Below are positions 5,968-14,420 of a stretch of DNA of 22,118 bases, one piece after another. Where the stretch lies: assembly GCA_003537575.1 (NCBI GenBank), contig DPRS01000036.1, positions 109,816 to 131,933 on the forward strand, in the 5' to 3' direction. Positions within the stretch are counted from its first letter, which is position 1. Every line of letters begins with the position of its first letter. This DNA is from Oxalobacteraceae bacterium (GTDB taxonomy: Bacteria > Pseudomonadota > Gammaproteobacteria > Burkholderiales > Burkholderiaceae_D). Under the pieces are notes generated by a model. The model ran no database searches. It had not been told where the DNA came from and worked only from the letters and a program-made list of their open reading frames with translations. The translations under genes were made by a program, and so were the position numbers.

Positions 5968-8670
5968 TCAGGCGAATTCCGGCATTGCCTGATGGGGAAA
6001 GTCGGATTGCCTGGATACCGGTGGTGCCGGCTTGGCCACGTAAAATCCCTGGATTTCATCGCAGTGCAGGCGCTTCAGGATAGCGATTTGCCGCTCGTTT
6101 TCAACGCCTTCGGCCACTACCCGCATGCCCAGGGCATGCGCCATGGTGATAATGGCAGTGAAAAATACCCTGCCCTCTTCGGTTTTATCGACTTCCGAAG
6201 TGAAGGCACGGTCGACCTTGAGGACGTCGAAATCCAGTCTTTGAAGCTGGGAAAGCGACGAATAGCCGGTACCGAAGTCGTCGATGAGGAACTTGATCCC
6301 CATTTTCTGCAGCACGGACAATGCTTCGGAAACATCATGCGCATCACCCATCATGCTGGATTCGGTGATTTCGATTTCCAGCAATTGCGGAGATATCCGG
6401 TGGCGCTTGAGACAAGCCGTTACCACCTTGATGAAATTGCCATGATTAAGCTGGCGCGGAGAGACGTTGACCGATACCGGCAGTAATTTGCGCTCCTGCC
6501 TTGACCAGGCGGCCAGCTGAGCGCATACCTTGTCCATGACGAGTTCGCCAATCCCGAGAATCAAGCCGGTCTCTTCCGCCAGATCGATGAACTCCTGCGG
6601 ATCGACCTGGCCCCGCGCCGGGTGCCGCCAGCGTACCAGGGCTTCCATGCTCGACACCATGCCGGTATTGATATCGACGCGTGGCTGGTAATAAACGGTC
6701 AGTTCATCGTTTTCTATGGCGTGCCGCAATTCCTGTTCGCGGTCGACGCGGCTGCGCAAGGCTTCGAAAAGCTTGTGTTCGTAAAACCGGTAATGTCCCT
6801 TGCCGGCAGCCTTGACGGCATACATTGCGATGTCGGCGTTTTGCAGCAGAGAATGGGTATCGGTGCCGTCATCCGGAAACACGCTGATGCCGATCGAGGT
6901 GCCGATTGAATGCGTCCCCTGGGATAGCCCGAATTTTTCCTTGAATGCGTTCACCACCCGTTCGGCGACATGCGCAGCGGCCTGTTTGTCTTCAAGCTGC
7001 TCGACGATCACGACGAATTCGTCGCCGCCCAGGCGCACCACGTAATCATGCGGACGAACCGCTACCTTGAGGCGCTCGGCAGCATAACGCAGCAATTCGT
7101 CGCCGACCGGGTGGCCCAGCGTATCGTTGATGCTCTTGAAACCGTCGAGGTCGATGAACAGCAAGCCCAGCTTCATGTGCCCGGTTTGCGCCCGCTCAAT
7201 AGCCTGGGGCAGGAAGCTCTGTAGCCAGTGGCGGTTGGGCAGGCCGGTCAGGGCATCTTCATTGCCGCGGCGCTCGAGCTCGCTGACATGCGCCTTGGTA
7301 TCGCTGATGTCGCGCATGGTGATCGCCAGTTCGTCATTCGAGCGCACCATTTTCAGATGCACCCATGTGACGGTTTCGGACCACTCGCCGCTCGACTGCA
7401 TTTCACCCTCGTAAAAACTGGATTCCATCGCCTGCATCATGCGGGACATGAATTCCTGCCGTTCCGGTTCCGGCAGCAGCGCGGAAAAACGCTTGCCGAG
7501 CACAGCTTCGCGCCGCAACTGAAACAGCCTGGCGCCATAGGAATTGCAATCGACTGCGATAAAGTCGACGATGGCACGTTGCTTGTTGCGCACCGGATGG
7601 GCGATATAGAAACCTTCATGGCCTTCTTCCGTCGCCATGCGGTAGGTGGCCTGGGTCTGTTCCAGCTGATGCTTGCGCCAGGCCAGCCGGATCGACAGAA
7701 ACGCGGCAATCAAGGTAAAAGCGAATAGCGCCAGCGAGGTCAGCATGGCATTGCGCAGCGAATTTGCGCGCATCGCCCGGTAAGGCGCCAACGCTTCTTC
7801 CTGATCGAGACCGGCAAGAGCAAGCATCGGATAGCCTTCGATCTGCTGCCAACCGATATAGCGGGAACGGCCGTCGGCAAACCAGTTTTTTCCTTCCATT
7901 AACTCGCTGCCCCAAAGCATGGAAAATTGCGGCACGCGGGTAAAGGCATATTCACCGATTTGGCCGATGCTGTTGCCGATCCTGGTGGAGCGAATGACGC
8001 CGTCATCTCCCACCAGTGCCAGCAAGCCATTCTTGCCGAGGCTGATTTCATTGTAAGTCGTTGAAAAATATTCCGGAGAGACATACACGACGACCACCCC
8101 GGCGAAACTGCCATCCGGCTGCGTAAGACTGCGGGAAAAATGCATCACTTCCCGTTTCAGGAATGGGTTGTATGTTGGCAAGCCTAAATACAGGAAATCA
8201 ATGATGGCAAATTTTTGTGCCTCGAAAAAACTCCGATCTCCATAATAAGTATGGACAGATTCCGGCAAGGTGCTCGTTTGAATGACGCCATTTTGATTCA
8301 GTATGCCGACTTGAAAAACTGAACCGGCATAAAACAGTTTTTTTCTTTTAATGGCTTCCAGGGAAAGATTTCCCTCGGTAAGCTCCCACTCATACCGCAC
8401 GTGCAAAAGAGTCTGATCGACGGTGTCGAAATTCCGGCTCAGATGGGTGGCATAACTTCGCGCCAGATTGAGCGCTTCGCGCCGTGCGTTGTTTTCAGCA
8501 CGTTGTCGGCCTTGCTGCAATTCCGAAAGCAGAAATGCCCAGCCAAGAATCGCAACAAGCAACGCTATCCCGAGCCATAGCGATATCCAGACCAGATTGC
8601 CTTTCAAAAAGCGAGTCTTGTTTAATAATTCGTTGAAAAGTAGAGGCAGAGGACCGCCATGTTTCCGCAT
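5968..8670 (-). CDS. Membrane sensor diguanylate cyclase/phosphodiesterase
   Basis: A 900-residue inner-membrane cyclic-di-GMP protein. Order of parts: a cytoplasmic N-terminus, transmembrane helix at about 26-48, a periplasmic Cache-like sensor of about 250 residues (55-300), a second helix at about 307-330, a PAS-like domain (335-455), a GGDEF domain (470-635) and an EAL domain (645-885). The cyclase site is intact (GGDEF at 548-552, FIDLDGFKSIND before it) with an inhibitory RxxD site (R539-D542). The phosphodiesterase site also looks intact: EAL at 676-678, NVSPRQ, E767 in EIEITE, DDFGTG at 797-802, K818, EGVEN. Both activities are therefore possible, and the balance is probably set by a small periplasmic ligand. 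No clear Shine-Dalgarno site is seen before the start. It stands alone, divergent from nfeD. Confidence 0.93.
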   Translation of the reverse strand: MRKHGGPLPLLFNELLNKTRFLKGNLVWISLWLGIALLVAILGWAFLLSELQQGRQRAENNARREALNLARSYATHLSRNFDTVDQTLLHVRYEWELTEGNLSLEAIKRKKLFYAGSVFQVGILNQNGVIQTSTLPESVHTYYGDRSFFEAQKFAIIDFLYLGLPTYNPFLKREVMHFSRSLTQPDGSFAGVVVVYVSPEYFSTTYNEISLGKNGLLALVGDDGVIRSTRIGNSIGQIGEYAFTRVPQFSMLWGSELMEGKNWFADGRSRYIGWQQIEGYPMLALAGLDQEEALAPYRAMRANSLRNAMLTSLALFAFTLIAAFLSIRLAWRKHQLEQTQATYRMATEEGHEGFYIAHPVRNKQRAIVDFIAVDCNSYGARLFQLRREAVLGKRFSALLPEPERQEFMSRMMQAMESSFYEGEMQSSGEWSETVTWVHLKMVRSNDELAITMRDISDTKAHVSELERRGNEDALTGLPNRHWLQSFLPQAIERAQTGHMKLGLLFIDLDGFKSINDTLGHPVGDELLRYAAERLKVAVRPHDYVVRLGGDEFVVIVEQLEDKQAAAHVAERVVNAFKEKFGLSQGTHSIGTSIGISVFPDDGTDTHSLLQNADIAMYAVKAAGKGHYRFYEHKLFEALRSRVDREQELRHAIENDELTVYYQPRVDINTGMVSSMEALVRWRHPARGQVDPQEFIDLAEETGLILGIGELVMDKVCAQLAAWSRQERKLLPVSVNVSPRQLNHGNFIKVVTACLKRHRISPQLLEIEITESSMMGDAHDVSEALSVLQKMGIKFLIDDFGTGYSSLSQLQRLDFDVLKVDRAFTSEVDKTEEGRVFFTAIITMAHALGMRVVAEGVENERQIAILKRLHCDEIQGFYVAKPAPPVSRQSDFPHQAMPEFA

Positions 8671-9057
8671 ATAAGAGAGTCTTCTGTTTTTTGCTGGCCA
8701 GCATTTAAAGGTTCGGTTTTGACGCTGCTATCGGCCTCTGTCAGGCCGGCGATACGGGCACGCGGGACTGGCATATGAAGCTAACGATAAAGAATTGTGG
8801 GAGGGTAACTTGGCTACCCTCATCCGATTTTGACGTGAGACAAAGAGAATGAAAGTTAGTTGCAGATCTGGAATTCTATTCTGCATGCAGCAGCTGTCGT
8901 GAATTCCTGCCGCCTGAAATGGAAGGCTTATGCAATTTCGATCGCAGGGCTTCGCATGTTCTTTCGCCCAAGTGCGCTATAGCGCAAAAAAGAGCAAATT
9001 TTCATTCGACAATCTAGTCCAATACATGCAAATTGCCAGCATCTCTATCGGGAATCC
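8671..9057. other. Divergent promoter region with palindromes
   Basis: This 387-base gap separates the divergent sensor GGDEF-EAL and nfeD genes. No gene was seen. It holds a 12-bp palindrome TGCTGGCCAGCA (8692-8703) just upstream of the GGDEF-EAL start, an inverted repeat GGAATTC/GAATTCC (8870-8876, 8901-8907) enclosing a 10-bp palindrome CTGCATGCAG (8881-8890), and a perfect 14-bp palindrome TGCGCTATAGCGCA (8973-8986) followed by an A run. A -35-like TCGACA (9006-9011) faces nfeD but no good -10 follows, so no promoter is called. Confidence 0.55.
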
Positions 9058-10449
9058 ATGATGAAGCGTGTCTTGCTGCTCAAAATATTCATGGCGATCG
9101 TCTTGGCCGCATTGCCGTCAGTAGCGATCACCGCGAACACCCGGCCGGTGACAGTGATCACGCTGACCGGGGCGATCGGTCCTGCCGCTGCCGACTATAT
9201 GCAGCACGGCGTTGCCCGCGCCATCCAGGATGGCAGCCAACTGGTCGTGCTCACGATCGATACCCCCGGGGGCCTGGACAGCGCCATGCGCAGCATCATC
9301 AAGACCATACTTGCGGCGCCGCTGCCGATTGCCTGCCATGTCGCGCCGGGCGGCGCGCGCGCCGCCAGCGCCGGTACCTATATCCTGTATGCCTGTCACA
9401 TTGCTGCCATGGCACCAGGCACCAACCTGGGAGCGGCCACCCCTGTCGAATTGCATGCACCGCTGGCAGAACCGGAAAAGCCGGCGGGCCAGCAACAAAA
9501 GAAAAACAACGGGGATCAGACTGGCCGCGCCAGCGCGCCGGACGGAGATGCCGGTTCACCTTCGCGGCAAAAGCAGGTCAATGATGCTGCCGCGTATATC
9601 CGGGGCCTGGCGCAATTGCGCGGCCGTAATGCCGACTGGGCTGAGCGGGCGGTGCGCGAAGCAGCCAGCCTACCGGCGGAAGACGCCTTGCGACTCGGCG
9701 TGATCGACTACCTTGCCGCCGACACCCCTGCCCTGCTGACGCAGCTCGACGGCCGCGAAGTCCGTCTGGCCGGGCAAGCGGTGCACCTGCGCACTGCAGG
9801 CGCACCGCTGCTTGCCCACCAGCCAGACTGGCGTACGAAAATACTGGCGACCATCACCGATCCGAGCATTGCATTGCTGCTCATGACCATCGGCATTTAC
9901 GGCTTGCTCTTTGAATTCATGAGTCCGGGCGCGGTGCTTCCCGGTGTACTGGGAGGCATTTGCCTGTTGCTGGCGCTGTACGGCTTGCAGCTTTTGCCGG
10001 TGAATTACGCGGGGCTGGCACTGATTCTTCTGGGGCTGGCATTCATGGTTGCGGAAGTCTTTCTGCCCAGCTTCGGCGCACTGGGCCTGGGCGGCATCGC
10101 CGCCTTTGTGGCTGGCGCATTGATCCTGATTGATACCGACTTGCCGGGATTCGGTATACCGCTGGCATTGGTGATAACACTTGCATTGCTGAGCGCGCTA
10201 CTGATTGCGGCGATAGCAGGGGTGGCGCTGAAAACACACCGGCGCAACCGGGTGGGCGGCCTCGATGACATGCGCGACGGTATCGCCGAAGTGGTGGATA
10301 TCGACAACGATGAAAGCTGGGTGCGCCTGGGAGGAGAAACCTGGCGCGCAGTCAGCCGGCAACCCTTGCAACGCAGGCAAAAGGTACGCGTGCTCGGCCG
10401 CCATGGACTGGTGCTTGAAGTGGCTCCGCTGGACGCCGGAGCTTCATGA
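9058..10449 (+). CDS. NfeD-family membrane serine protease
   Basis: A 463-residue protein of the long NfeD type (ClpP-class, STOPP). It has an N-terminal signal peptide (about 1-26), a periplasmic ClpP-like protease domain with IDTPGG at 67-72 and the nucleophile S104 in ARAASAGTYI, the probable general base K172 in RQKQVNDAAAYI, about five membrane helices between 270 and 400, and a C-terminal OB-fold NfeD domain (about 405-460). Characterised archaeal relatives cut the hydrophobic tail of the partner stomatin, and here a slipin gene follows 15 bases later, as in most genomes. The stretch between S104 and K172 contains a hydrophilic low-complexity insert (about 138-170). The start is one of two adjacent ATG codons with a weak GGGAAT site. 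The role is probably membrane quality control; the symbol nfeD is used loosely and is left out. Confidence 0.92.
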   Translation: MMKRVLLLKIFMAIVLAALPSVAITANTRPVTVITLTGAIGPAAADYMQHGVARAIQDGSQLVVLTIDTPGGLDSAMRSIIKTILAAPLPIACHVAPGGARAASAGTYILYACHIAAMAPGTNLGAATPVELHAPLAEPEKPAGQQQKKNNGDQTGRASAPDGDAGSPSRQKQVNDAAAYIRGLAQLRGRNADWAERAVREAASLPAEDALRLGVIDYLAADTPALLTQLDGREVRLAGQAVHLRTAGAPLLAHQPDWRTKILATITDPSIALLLMTIGIYGLLFEFMSPGAVLPGVLGGICLLLALYGLQLLPVNYAGLALILLGLAFMVAEVFLPSFGALGLGGIAAFVAGALILIDTDLPGFGIPLALVITLALLSALLIAAIAGVALKTHRRNRVGGLDDMRDGIAEVVDIDNDESWVRLGGETWRAVSRQPLQRRQKVRVLGRHGLVLEVAPLDAGAS

Positions 10450-10464
10450 TAAAGGAGCATAACC

Positions 10465-11229
10465 ATGATTTTCGAATTCGGATTCGGCACGCTGTTCATC
10501 TTTATTCTGTTTTTCCTCATTTCGGCGATACGCATCCTGCGCGAATACGAGCGCGCGGTGGTGTTTCAGCTCGGGCGCTTCTGGGGCGTCAAGGGGCCGG
10601 GGCTGATGTTCCTGATCCCGGTGCTGCAGCAGATGGTGCGGGTGGACTTGCGCACCATTGTGCTCGACGTGCCGACCCAGGATGTCATCTCGCGCGACAA
10701 TGTATCGGTCAAGGTCAGCGCAGTGATTTATTTTCGCGTGGTCGATCCGGAAAAGGCCATCATCCAGGTCGCCAATTTTTTCGAAGCCACCAGCCAGCTG
10801 GCGCAAACCACGCTGCGCTCCGTGCTCGGCAAGCACGAGCTGGATGAGATGCTGGCCGAACGCGAGCGCCTGAACATCGATATCCAGCAGGTGCTGGATG
10901 CCCAGACCGATTCCTGGGGCATCAAGGTGGCGAATGTCGAAATCAAGCATGTCGACCTGGATGAATCGATGGTCCGCGCGATTGCCCGGCAGGCAGAGGC
11001 CGAGCGCGAACGGCGTGCCAAGGTGATTCATGCGGAAGGCGAATTGCAGGCTTCGGAAAAATTGATGCAGGCGGCCCATGTGCTGGCGCAGCAGCCTGGC
11101 GCCATGCAACTGCGCTACATGCAGACGCTTTCCAACATCGCCGGGGACAAGGCTTCGACCATCGTTTTTCCGATGCCGGTCGATCTACTTTCCGCCATCT
11201 CGGAAGCCGTGAAGCGGCCATCCGCTTGA
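10465..11229 (+). CDS. Slipin (stomatin-like SPFH protein)
   Basis: A 254-residue bacterial stomatin homologue. A short N-terminal hydrophobic segment (about 4-21) anchors it in the inner membrane. The SPFH/Band-7 domain follows (about 22-200), with the typical REYERAVVFQLGRF, KGPGL, IPVLQ and DVPTQDVISRDNVSV segments, and the C-terminal part is a charged helix (RQAEAERERRAKVIHAEGE) used for oligomerisation. It starts 15 bases after nfeD with a clear AAAGGAG ribosome site, so the two form an operon and the products are expected to act together, with slipin as scaffold and substrate of the NfeD protease. It ends ahead of a strong terminator. The family is secure; the physiological role is inferred from homologues. 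Confidence 0.95.
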   Translation: MIFEFGFGTLFIFILFFLISAIRILREYERAVVFQLGRFWGVKGPGLMFLIPVLQQMVRVDLRTIVLDVPTQDVISRDNVSVKVSAVIYFRVVDPEKAIIQVANFFEATSQLAQTTLRSVLGKHELDEMLAERERLNIDIQQVLDAQTDSWGIKVANVEIKHVDLDESMVRAIARQAEAERERRAKVIHAEGELQASEKLMQAAHVLAQQPGAMQLRYMQTLSNIAGDKASTIVFPMPVDLLSAISEAVKRPSA

Positions 11230-11282
11230 GTACGGACCTTAGCGCCGTATCCGCCATGAAAAAAGTAGTCGCATGAAAGCGG

Positions 11283-11317
11283 AAAGGCTGGCCTTCCCTG
11301 CGGAAGACCAGCCTTTT
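11283..11317. terminator. Bidirectional terminator, slipin/pstS
   Basis: AAAGGCTGG (11283-11291) pairs with CCAGCCTTT (11308-11316), extended inward by CTTCC/GGAAG after one mismatch, around a CTGC loop. The T run is TTTT on the plus strand, and TTT on the minus strand. It lies between the convergent slipin and pstS genes and can serve both, more strongly the slipin side. Confidence 0.85.
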
Positions 11318-11338
11318 CTGTTGCTTGCTCGCGACTGA

Positions 11339-12382
11339 TTACCAGATCGGCTTGCCGGCGCCATCCTTCAGCTGGGTTTTCCAGGCATCCTGGATCAGCT
11401 TGACGACGGCCGGCGGCATGGCGACGTAATCCAGATCGGTGGCCATGGCGCCGCCATTCTTGAAGGCCCAGTCAAAGAACTTCAGCACTTCCTTGCCCTT
11501 GGCGGCATCTTCCTGCACCTTGTGCATGATGATGAACGAAGCGCTGGTGATCGGCCAGCTCTGCTTGCCGGCCTGGTCGGTCAGCACCACGCCGAAGCCC
11601 GGCGCCTTGGCCCATTGGGCGCCGGCGGCGGCCGCTTTGAATGCCTCATCGTCCGGCTGTACCCACTGGCCGTCGCGGTTTTTCATCTGGGTATGGGCCA
11701 TCTTGTTTTTCTTGGCATAGGCATATTCCACATAGCCAATCGAATTCTTGATGCGCTGGACATTGGCGGCGACGCCTTCATTGCCCTTGCCGCCAACGCC
11801 CGCGGGCCACTTGACGGCGGTGCCGGCGCCCACGGTCGACTTGAAGTCTGCGTTGACTTTGGACAGGTAATCGGTGAACTGGAAGGTGGTGCCGGAGCCG
11901 TCGGCGCGGTGCACCACGGTGATTTCGTCGGCAGGCAGTTTCACGCCGGGATTGTCGGCAGCGATTTCGGCAGCATTCCATTTCGTGATCTTGCCGAGAT
12001 AAATATCTGCCAGCACGGCACTGGAGATCTTCAACTGGCCAGGGGCGATGCCGTCGACATTAACAACCGGCACCACGCCGCCCATGATGGCGGGGAATTG
12101 CATCAAACCTTCCTTGTCCAGATCTTCCGCTTTCAGGGGCATGTCGGAAGCGCCGAAATCAACGGTCTTGGCCTTGATCTGCTTGATGCCGCCGCCGGAG
12201 CCGATCGACTGGTAATTCAAGCCGGTGCCGGTGGCCTTCTTGTAAGCCTCGGCCCATTTGGAATAGATCGGATAGGGGAAAGTCGCACCGGCGCCGGTAA
12301 TGTCGGCTGCCTGGGCTGCGCCACCCGTCAAGGCAATGCCTGCCGCCAGCATTAGGGAAGGAACGAATTTGTGCAAACGCAT
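11339..12382 (-). CDS. pstS: Phosphate-binding protein PstS (orphan copy)
   Basis: A 347-residue periplasmic phosphate-binding protein of the classical E. coli type. It has a signal peptide with probable cleavage after AAQA at residue 25, then the ligand-binding segments GATFPYP (32-38), SIGSGGGIKQI (59-69), DFGASDMPL (75-83) and RADGSGTTFQF (159-169), all matching the phosphate-contacting loops of PstS. An AAGGAGT ribosome site precedes the start. No transporter subunit gene adjoins it: the pstCA genes lie 7 kb away behind a different pstS. It could feed the same permease under other conditions or serve as an additional high-affinity scavenger. A weak Pho-box candidate and a -10 element lie upstream. 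Family assignment is secure; how the work is shared with the second PstS is unknown. Confidence 0.95.
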   Translation of the reverse strand: MRLHKFVPSLMLAAGIALTGGAAQAADITGAGATFPYPIYSKWAEAYKKATGTGLNYQSIGSGGGIKQIKAKTVDFGASDMPLKAEDLDKEGLMQFPAIMGGVVPVVNVDGIAPGQLKISSAVLADIYLGKITKWNAAEIAADNPGVKLPADEITVVHRADGSGTTFQFTDYLSKVNADFKSTVGAGTAVKWPAGVGGKGNEGVAANVQRIKNSIGYVEYAYAKKNKMAHTQMKNRDGQWVQPDDEAFKAAAAGAQWAKAPGFGVVLTDQAGKQSWPITSASFIIMHKVQEDAAKGKEVLKFFDWAFKNGGAMATDLDYVAMPPAVVKLIQDAWKTQLKDGAGKPIW

Positions 12383-12417
12383 TATGACTCCTTGTGATTT
12401 ATCAAAGTAACGAGTGC

Positions 12418-12451
12418 ACTTTAGTTGGCAATTATGACGCCTTCATTACGT
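12418..12451 (-). promoter_or_regulatory. Weak Pho box and -10 of orphan pstS
   Basis: Read on the minus strand, heptamers ACGTAAT (12445-12451) and GCGTCAT (12434-12440) are 11 bp apart and match the PhoB consensus CTGTCAT at 4 and 5 of 7 positions. Ten bases further is TAAAGT (12418-12423), the same -10-like element found before ppnN. The spacing fits a PhoB-activated promoter, but the heptamers are poor. Confidence 0.35.
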
Positions 12452-12475
12452 TGCGTTGTATTTTTGCCTTTGCCC

Positions 12476-12509
12476 ATGACATTACTTTGTCACATTGAAA
12501 CTTTATGAT
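12476..12509 (+). promoter_or_regulatory. Pho box and -10 of the EAL-CBS-GGDEF gene
   Basis: Heptamers ATGACAT (12476-12482) and TTGTCAC (12487-12493) are exactly 11 bp apart and match the PhoB consensus at 5 and 6 of 7 positions. After 10 bases comes TATGAT (12504-12509), a good -10. This is the standard layout of E. coli Pho promoters, where the box replaces the -35. Transcription would begin near 12516, so the ATG at 12505, inside the -10, cannot be the protein start. Confidence 0.55.
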
Positions 12510-12621
12510 AGGCGCCAAGAAACCATTAAAGTTTTTTTGCAAACACACCCACATACCAGCCATGGATACAGCCGCATGTCAGCCAGGCAGCCAGGCTGCC
12601 GCAACAATAAAAGACGAATGC

Positions 12622-14418
12622 ATGGATAGCCTGGCGACTCCGCCAGATCACATCTTCGATGCGAGCTTGTCCGCATCGCTGCAGGAAATGCTGAGATGCG
12701 GCTTGCTCACTCCGGTGTTCCAGCCGATCGTCGATATGAACAGCGGCGTGCTGATCGGCTATGAAGGCCTGATTCGCGGTCCGGACAACAGTGCGCTGCA
12801 TTCTCCGCTTCAGTTGTTCGAGCTGGCGCAGGAATGCGGCTTGAGTCGGCAACTGGAAACCTATTGCCGCGAAGTGATCCTCTCGCGGTTTGCCGAATTG
12901 GGCTTGCCCGGCAAAGTCTTTTTGAACATCAGTCCGGAAAGCCTGGCTGCAGCCGAAACGGAGTATGCGCAACAACTCGAAAAACTGCAGCGGATCGGGC
13001 TTTCGCCGCAGCAGATCATTCTGGAGATCACGGAAAATCAGGCAATCCACGATTACCGGCACATGCGCGATGTCTTGCAACGCTGCCGGACGCTTGGCTT
13101 CCAGATCGCCATCGATGACCTTGGCGAAGGCTTTTCCAGCTTGCGGCTGTGGTCGGAACTGAGGCCCGAGTATGTCAAGATCGACATGCACTTTATCCAA
13201 GGCATCGACCGCGATCCGATGAAGCTGCAATTCGTGCAGTCGATCCAGCAGATCGCCCGCAAGTCCGGCACCATTACCATCGCCGAGGGGATCGAGACGG
13301 AAGGCGAGCTGCGCCTGCTGCAGGAGATCGGCATCCATTGGGGCCAGGGTTACCATATCGCCCGCCCGCAGGCGCAACCGGCCTCTGCCATTGCCGTCGA
13401 ACTGGTGACGCGCATTTGCCGCAATACTGCATTGACGCGGGCAGGAAACCAGCGCGGCTTCAATCTGCCGACTGCGCTGAAGCTGCTGCGCATCGTCCCG
13501 GTGGCTACGCCCGATACGGCGACCAATGCCGTGTATGCGACCTTCGCCGCCGAACCCGGCCTGGAAGTAATGCCGGTGGTCCGCAACGGCATTGCGCTGG
13601 GCATCATCAACCGCTTCCAGTTCATTGACCGGCTGGCGCGCCCCTACCAGCGCGAACTCTACGGCAAACGCTCGTGCACTGAACTCATGACGCCGAATCC
13701 GCTGACGGTCGACAAGAACACGCCGCTGCAGGACATCAGCCTGATGATCGTGGAAGCGGAGTCGCACCACTTCTCCAACGGCTTCGCCATCACCGACCAG
13801 GGCCAGTACATCGGCATCGGCTCAAGCCAGGACGTGATGCGCGAAATTACCCAGATGCAGATCAATGCGGCGCGCTACGCCAATCCGCTGACCCAGTTGC
13901 CGGGCAATGTGCCCATCAATGAGGAAATCGACCGCCGCCTTGCCGCCGGCATGGAGTTCAAGGTCTGTTACTGCGACATCGATCACTTCAAGCCCTATAA
14001 CGATGTGTATGGCTATTTGCGCGGCGATGACATCATCCGCCTGACCGGCGACATCCTGGCGCGCCATTGCGTGCCCGGCATGGATTTTCTCGGCCACGTC
14101 GGCGGCGACGATTTCATCATCCTGTTCCGCAGCGAGGATTGGGAAAGCCGCTGCGACAGCATTCTGGCGGCGTTCGAAGCGGCGGCACCGGCTTTTTTCA
14201 GCGAGGCCGATCTTGCCAGCGGCGGCTACCTGAGCGAAGACCGCCGCGGCAACAAGGTGTTTCATCCACTGGTTTCGCTGTCGCTCGGCGTGGTAAAGAT
14301 CGATACGCAACGGCATTATTCCAGCTATCAGATCGCCTCAGCGGCCGCGGAAGCCAAGAGGCAGGCGAAAGCCATTGCCGGCAATAGCCTGTTCGTGGAA
14401 CGCCGGGAATTTAAATAG
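12622..14418 (+). CDS. EAL-CBS-GGDEF cyclic-di-GMP enzyme
   Basis: A soluble cyclic-di-GMP protein of 598 residues from this start. The frame stays open from 12505 and another ATG lies at 12562; I chose 12622 because the predicted -10 overlaps 12505, no ribosome site precedes 12562, and the conserved EAL domain starts soon after. Order: EAL domain (about 15-255), CBS-like pair (285-415), GGDEF domain (420-590). Phosphodiesterase residues look present: EGL at 48-50, N102, E135 in LEITEN, DDLGEG at 165-170, K186, EGIET and GQGYH. The cyclase motif is GGDDF (494-498), with CDIDHFKPYND before it, and the RxxD inhibitory site is missing. The CBS-like region closely resembles the sensor of the SpoIIE phosphatase encoded nearby. 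It is convergent with the Sia-like operon, two bases apart, and is the likely output enzyme of that circuit. Confidence 0.9.
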   Translation: MDSLATPPDHIFDASLSASLQEMLRCGLLTPVFQPIVDMNSGVLIGYEGLIRGPDNSALHSPLQLFELAQECGLSRQLETYCREVILSRFAELGLPGKVFLNISPESLAAAETEYAQQLEKLQRIGLSPQQIILEITENQAIHDYRHMRDVLQRCRTLGFQIAIDDLGEGFSSLRLWSELRPEYVKIDMHFIQGIDRDPMKLQFVQSIQQIARKSGTITIAEGIETEGELRLLQEIGIHWGQGYHIARPQAQPASAIAVELVTRICRNTALTRAGNQRGFNLPTALKLLRIVPVATPDTATNAVYATFAAEPGLEVMPVVRNGIALGIINRFQFIDRLARPYQRELYGKRSCTELMTPNPLTVDKNTPLQDISLMIVEAESHHFSNGFAITDQGQYIGIGSSQDVMREITQMQINAARYANPLTQLPGNVPINEEIDRRLAAGMEFKVCYCDIDHFKPYNDVYGYLRGDDIIRLTGDILARHCVPGMDFLGHVGGDDFIILFRSEDWESRCDSILAAFEAAAPAFFSEADLASGGYLSEDRRGNKVFHPLVSLSLGVVKIDTQRHYSSYQIASAAAEAKRQAKAIAGNSLFVERREFK

Positions 14419-14420
14419 GC

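Noticed and set aside
5943..5973. GCCTGA/TCAGGC inverted repeat around the stop of the sensor GGDEF-EAL gene
   Set aside because: The arms are six bases with a 19-base loop and no T run, too weak to call a terminator.
8973..8986. Perfect 14-bp palindrome followed by an A run, as a terminator
   Set aside because: It has no loop and no T run in the direction of transcription; at most it is an operator, so it is only mentioned in the intergenic entry.
12526..13770. A 414-residue minus-strand open frame over the EAL-CBS-GGDEF gene
   Set aside because: It is antisense to conserved EAL and CBS motifs and has no domain of its own.
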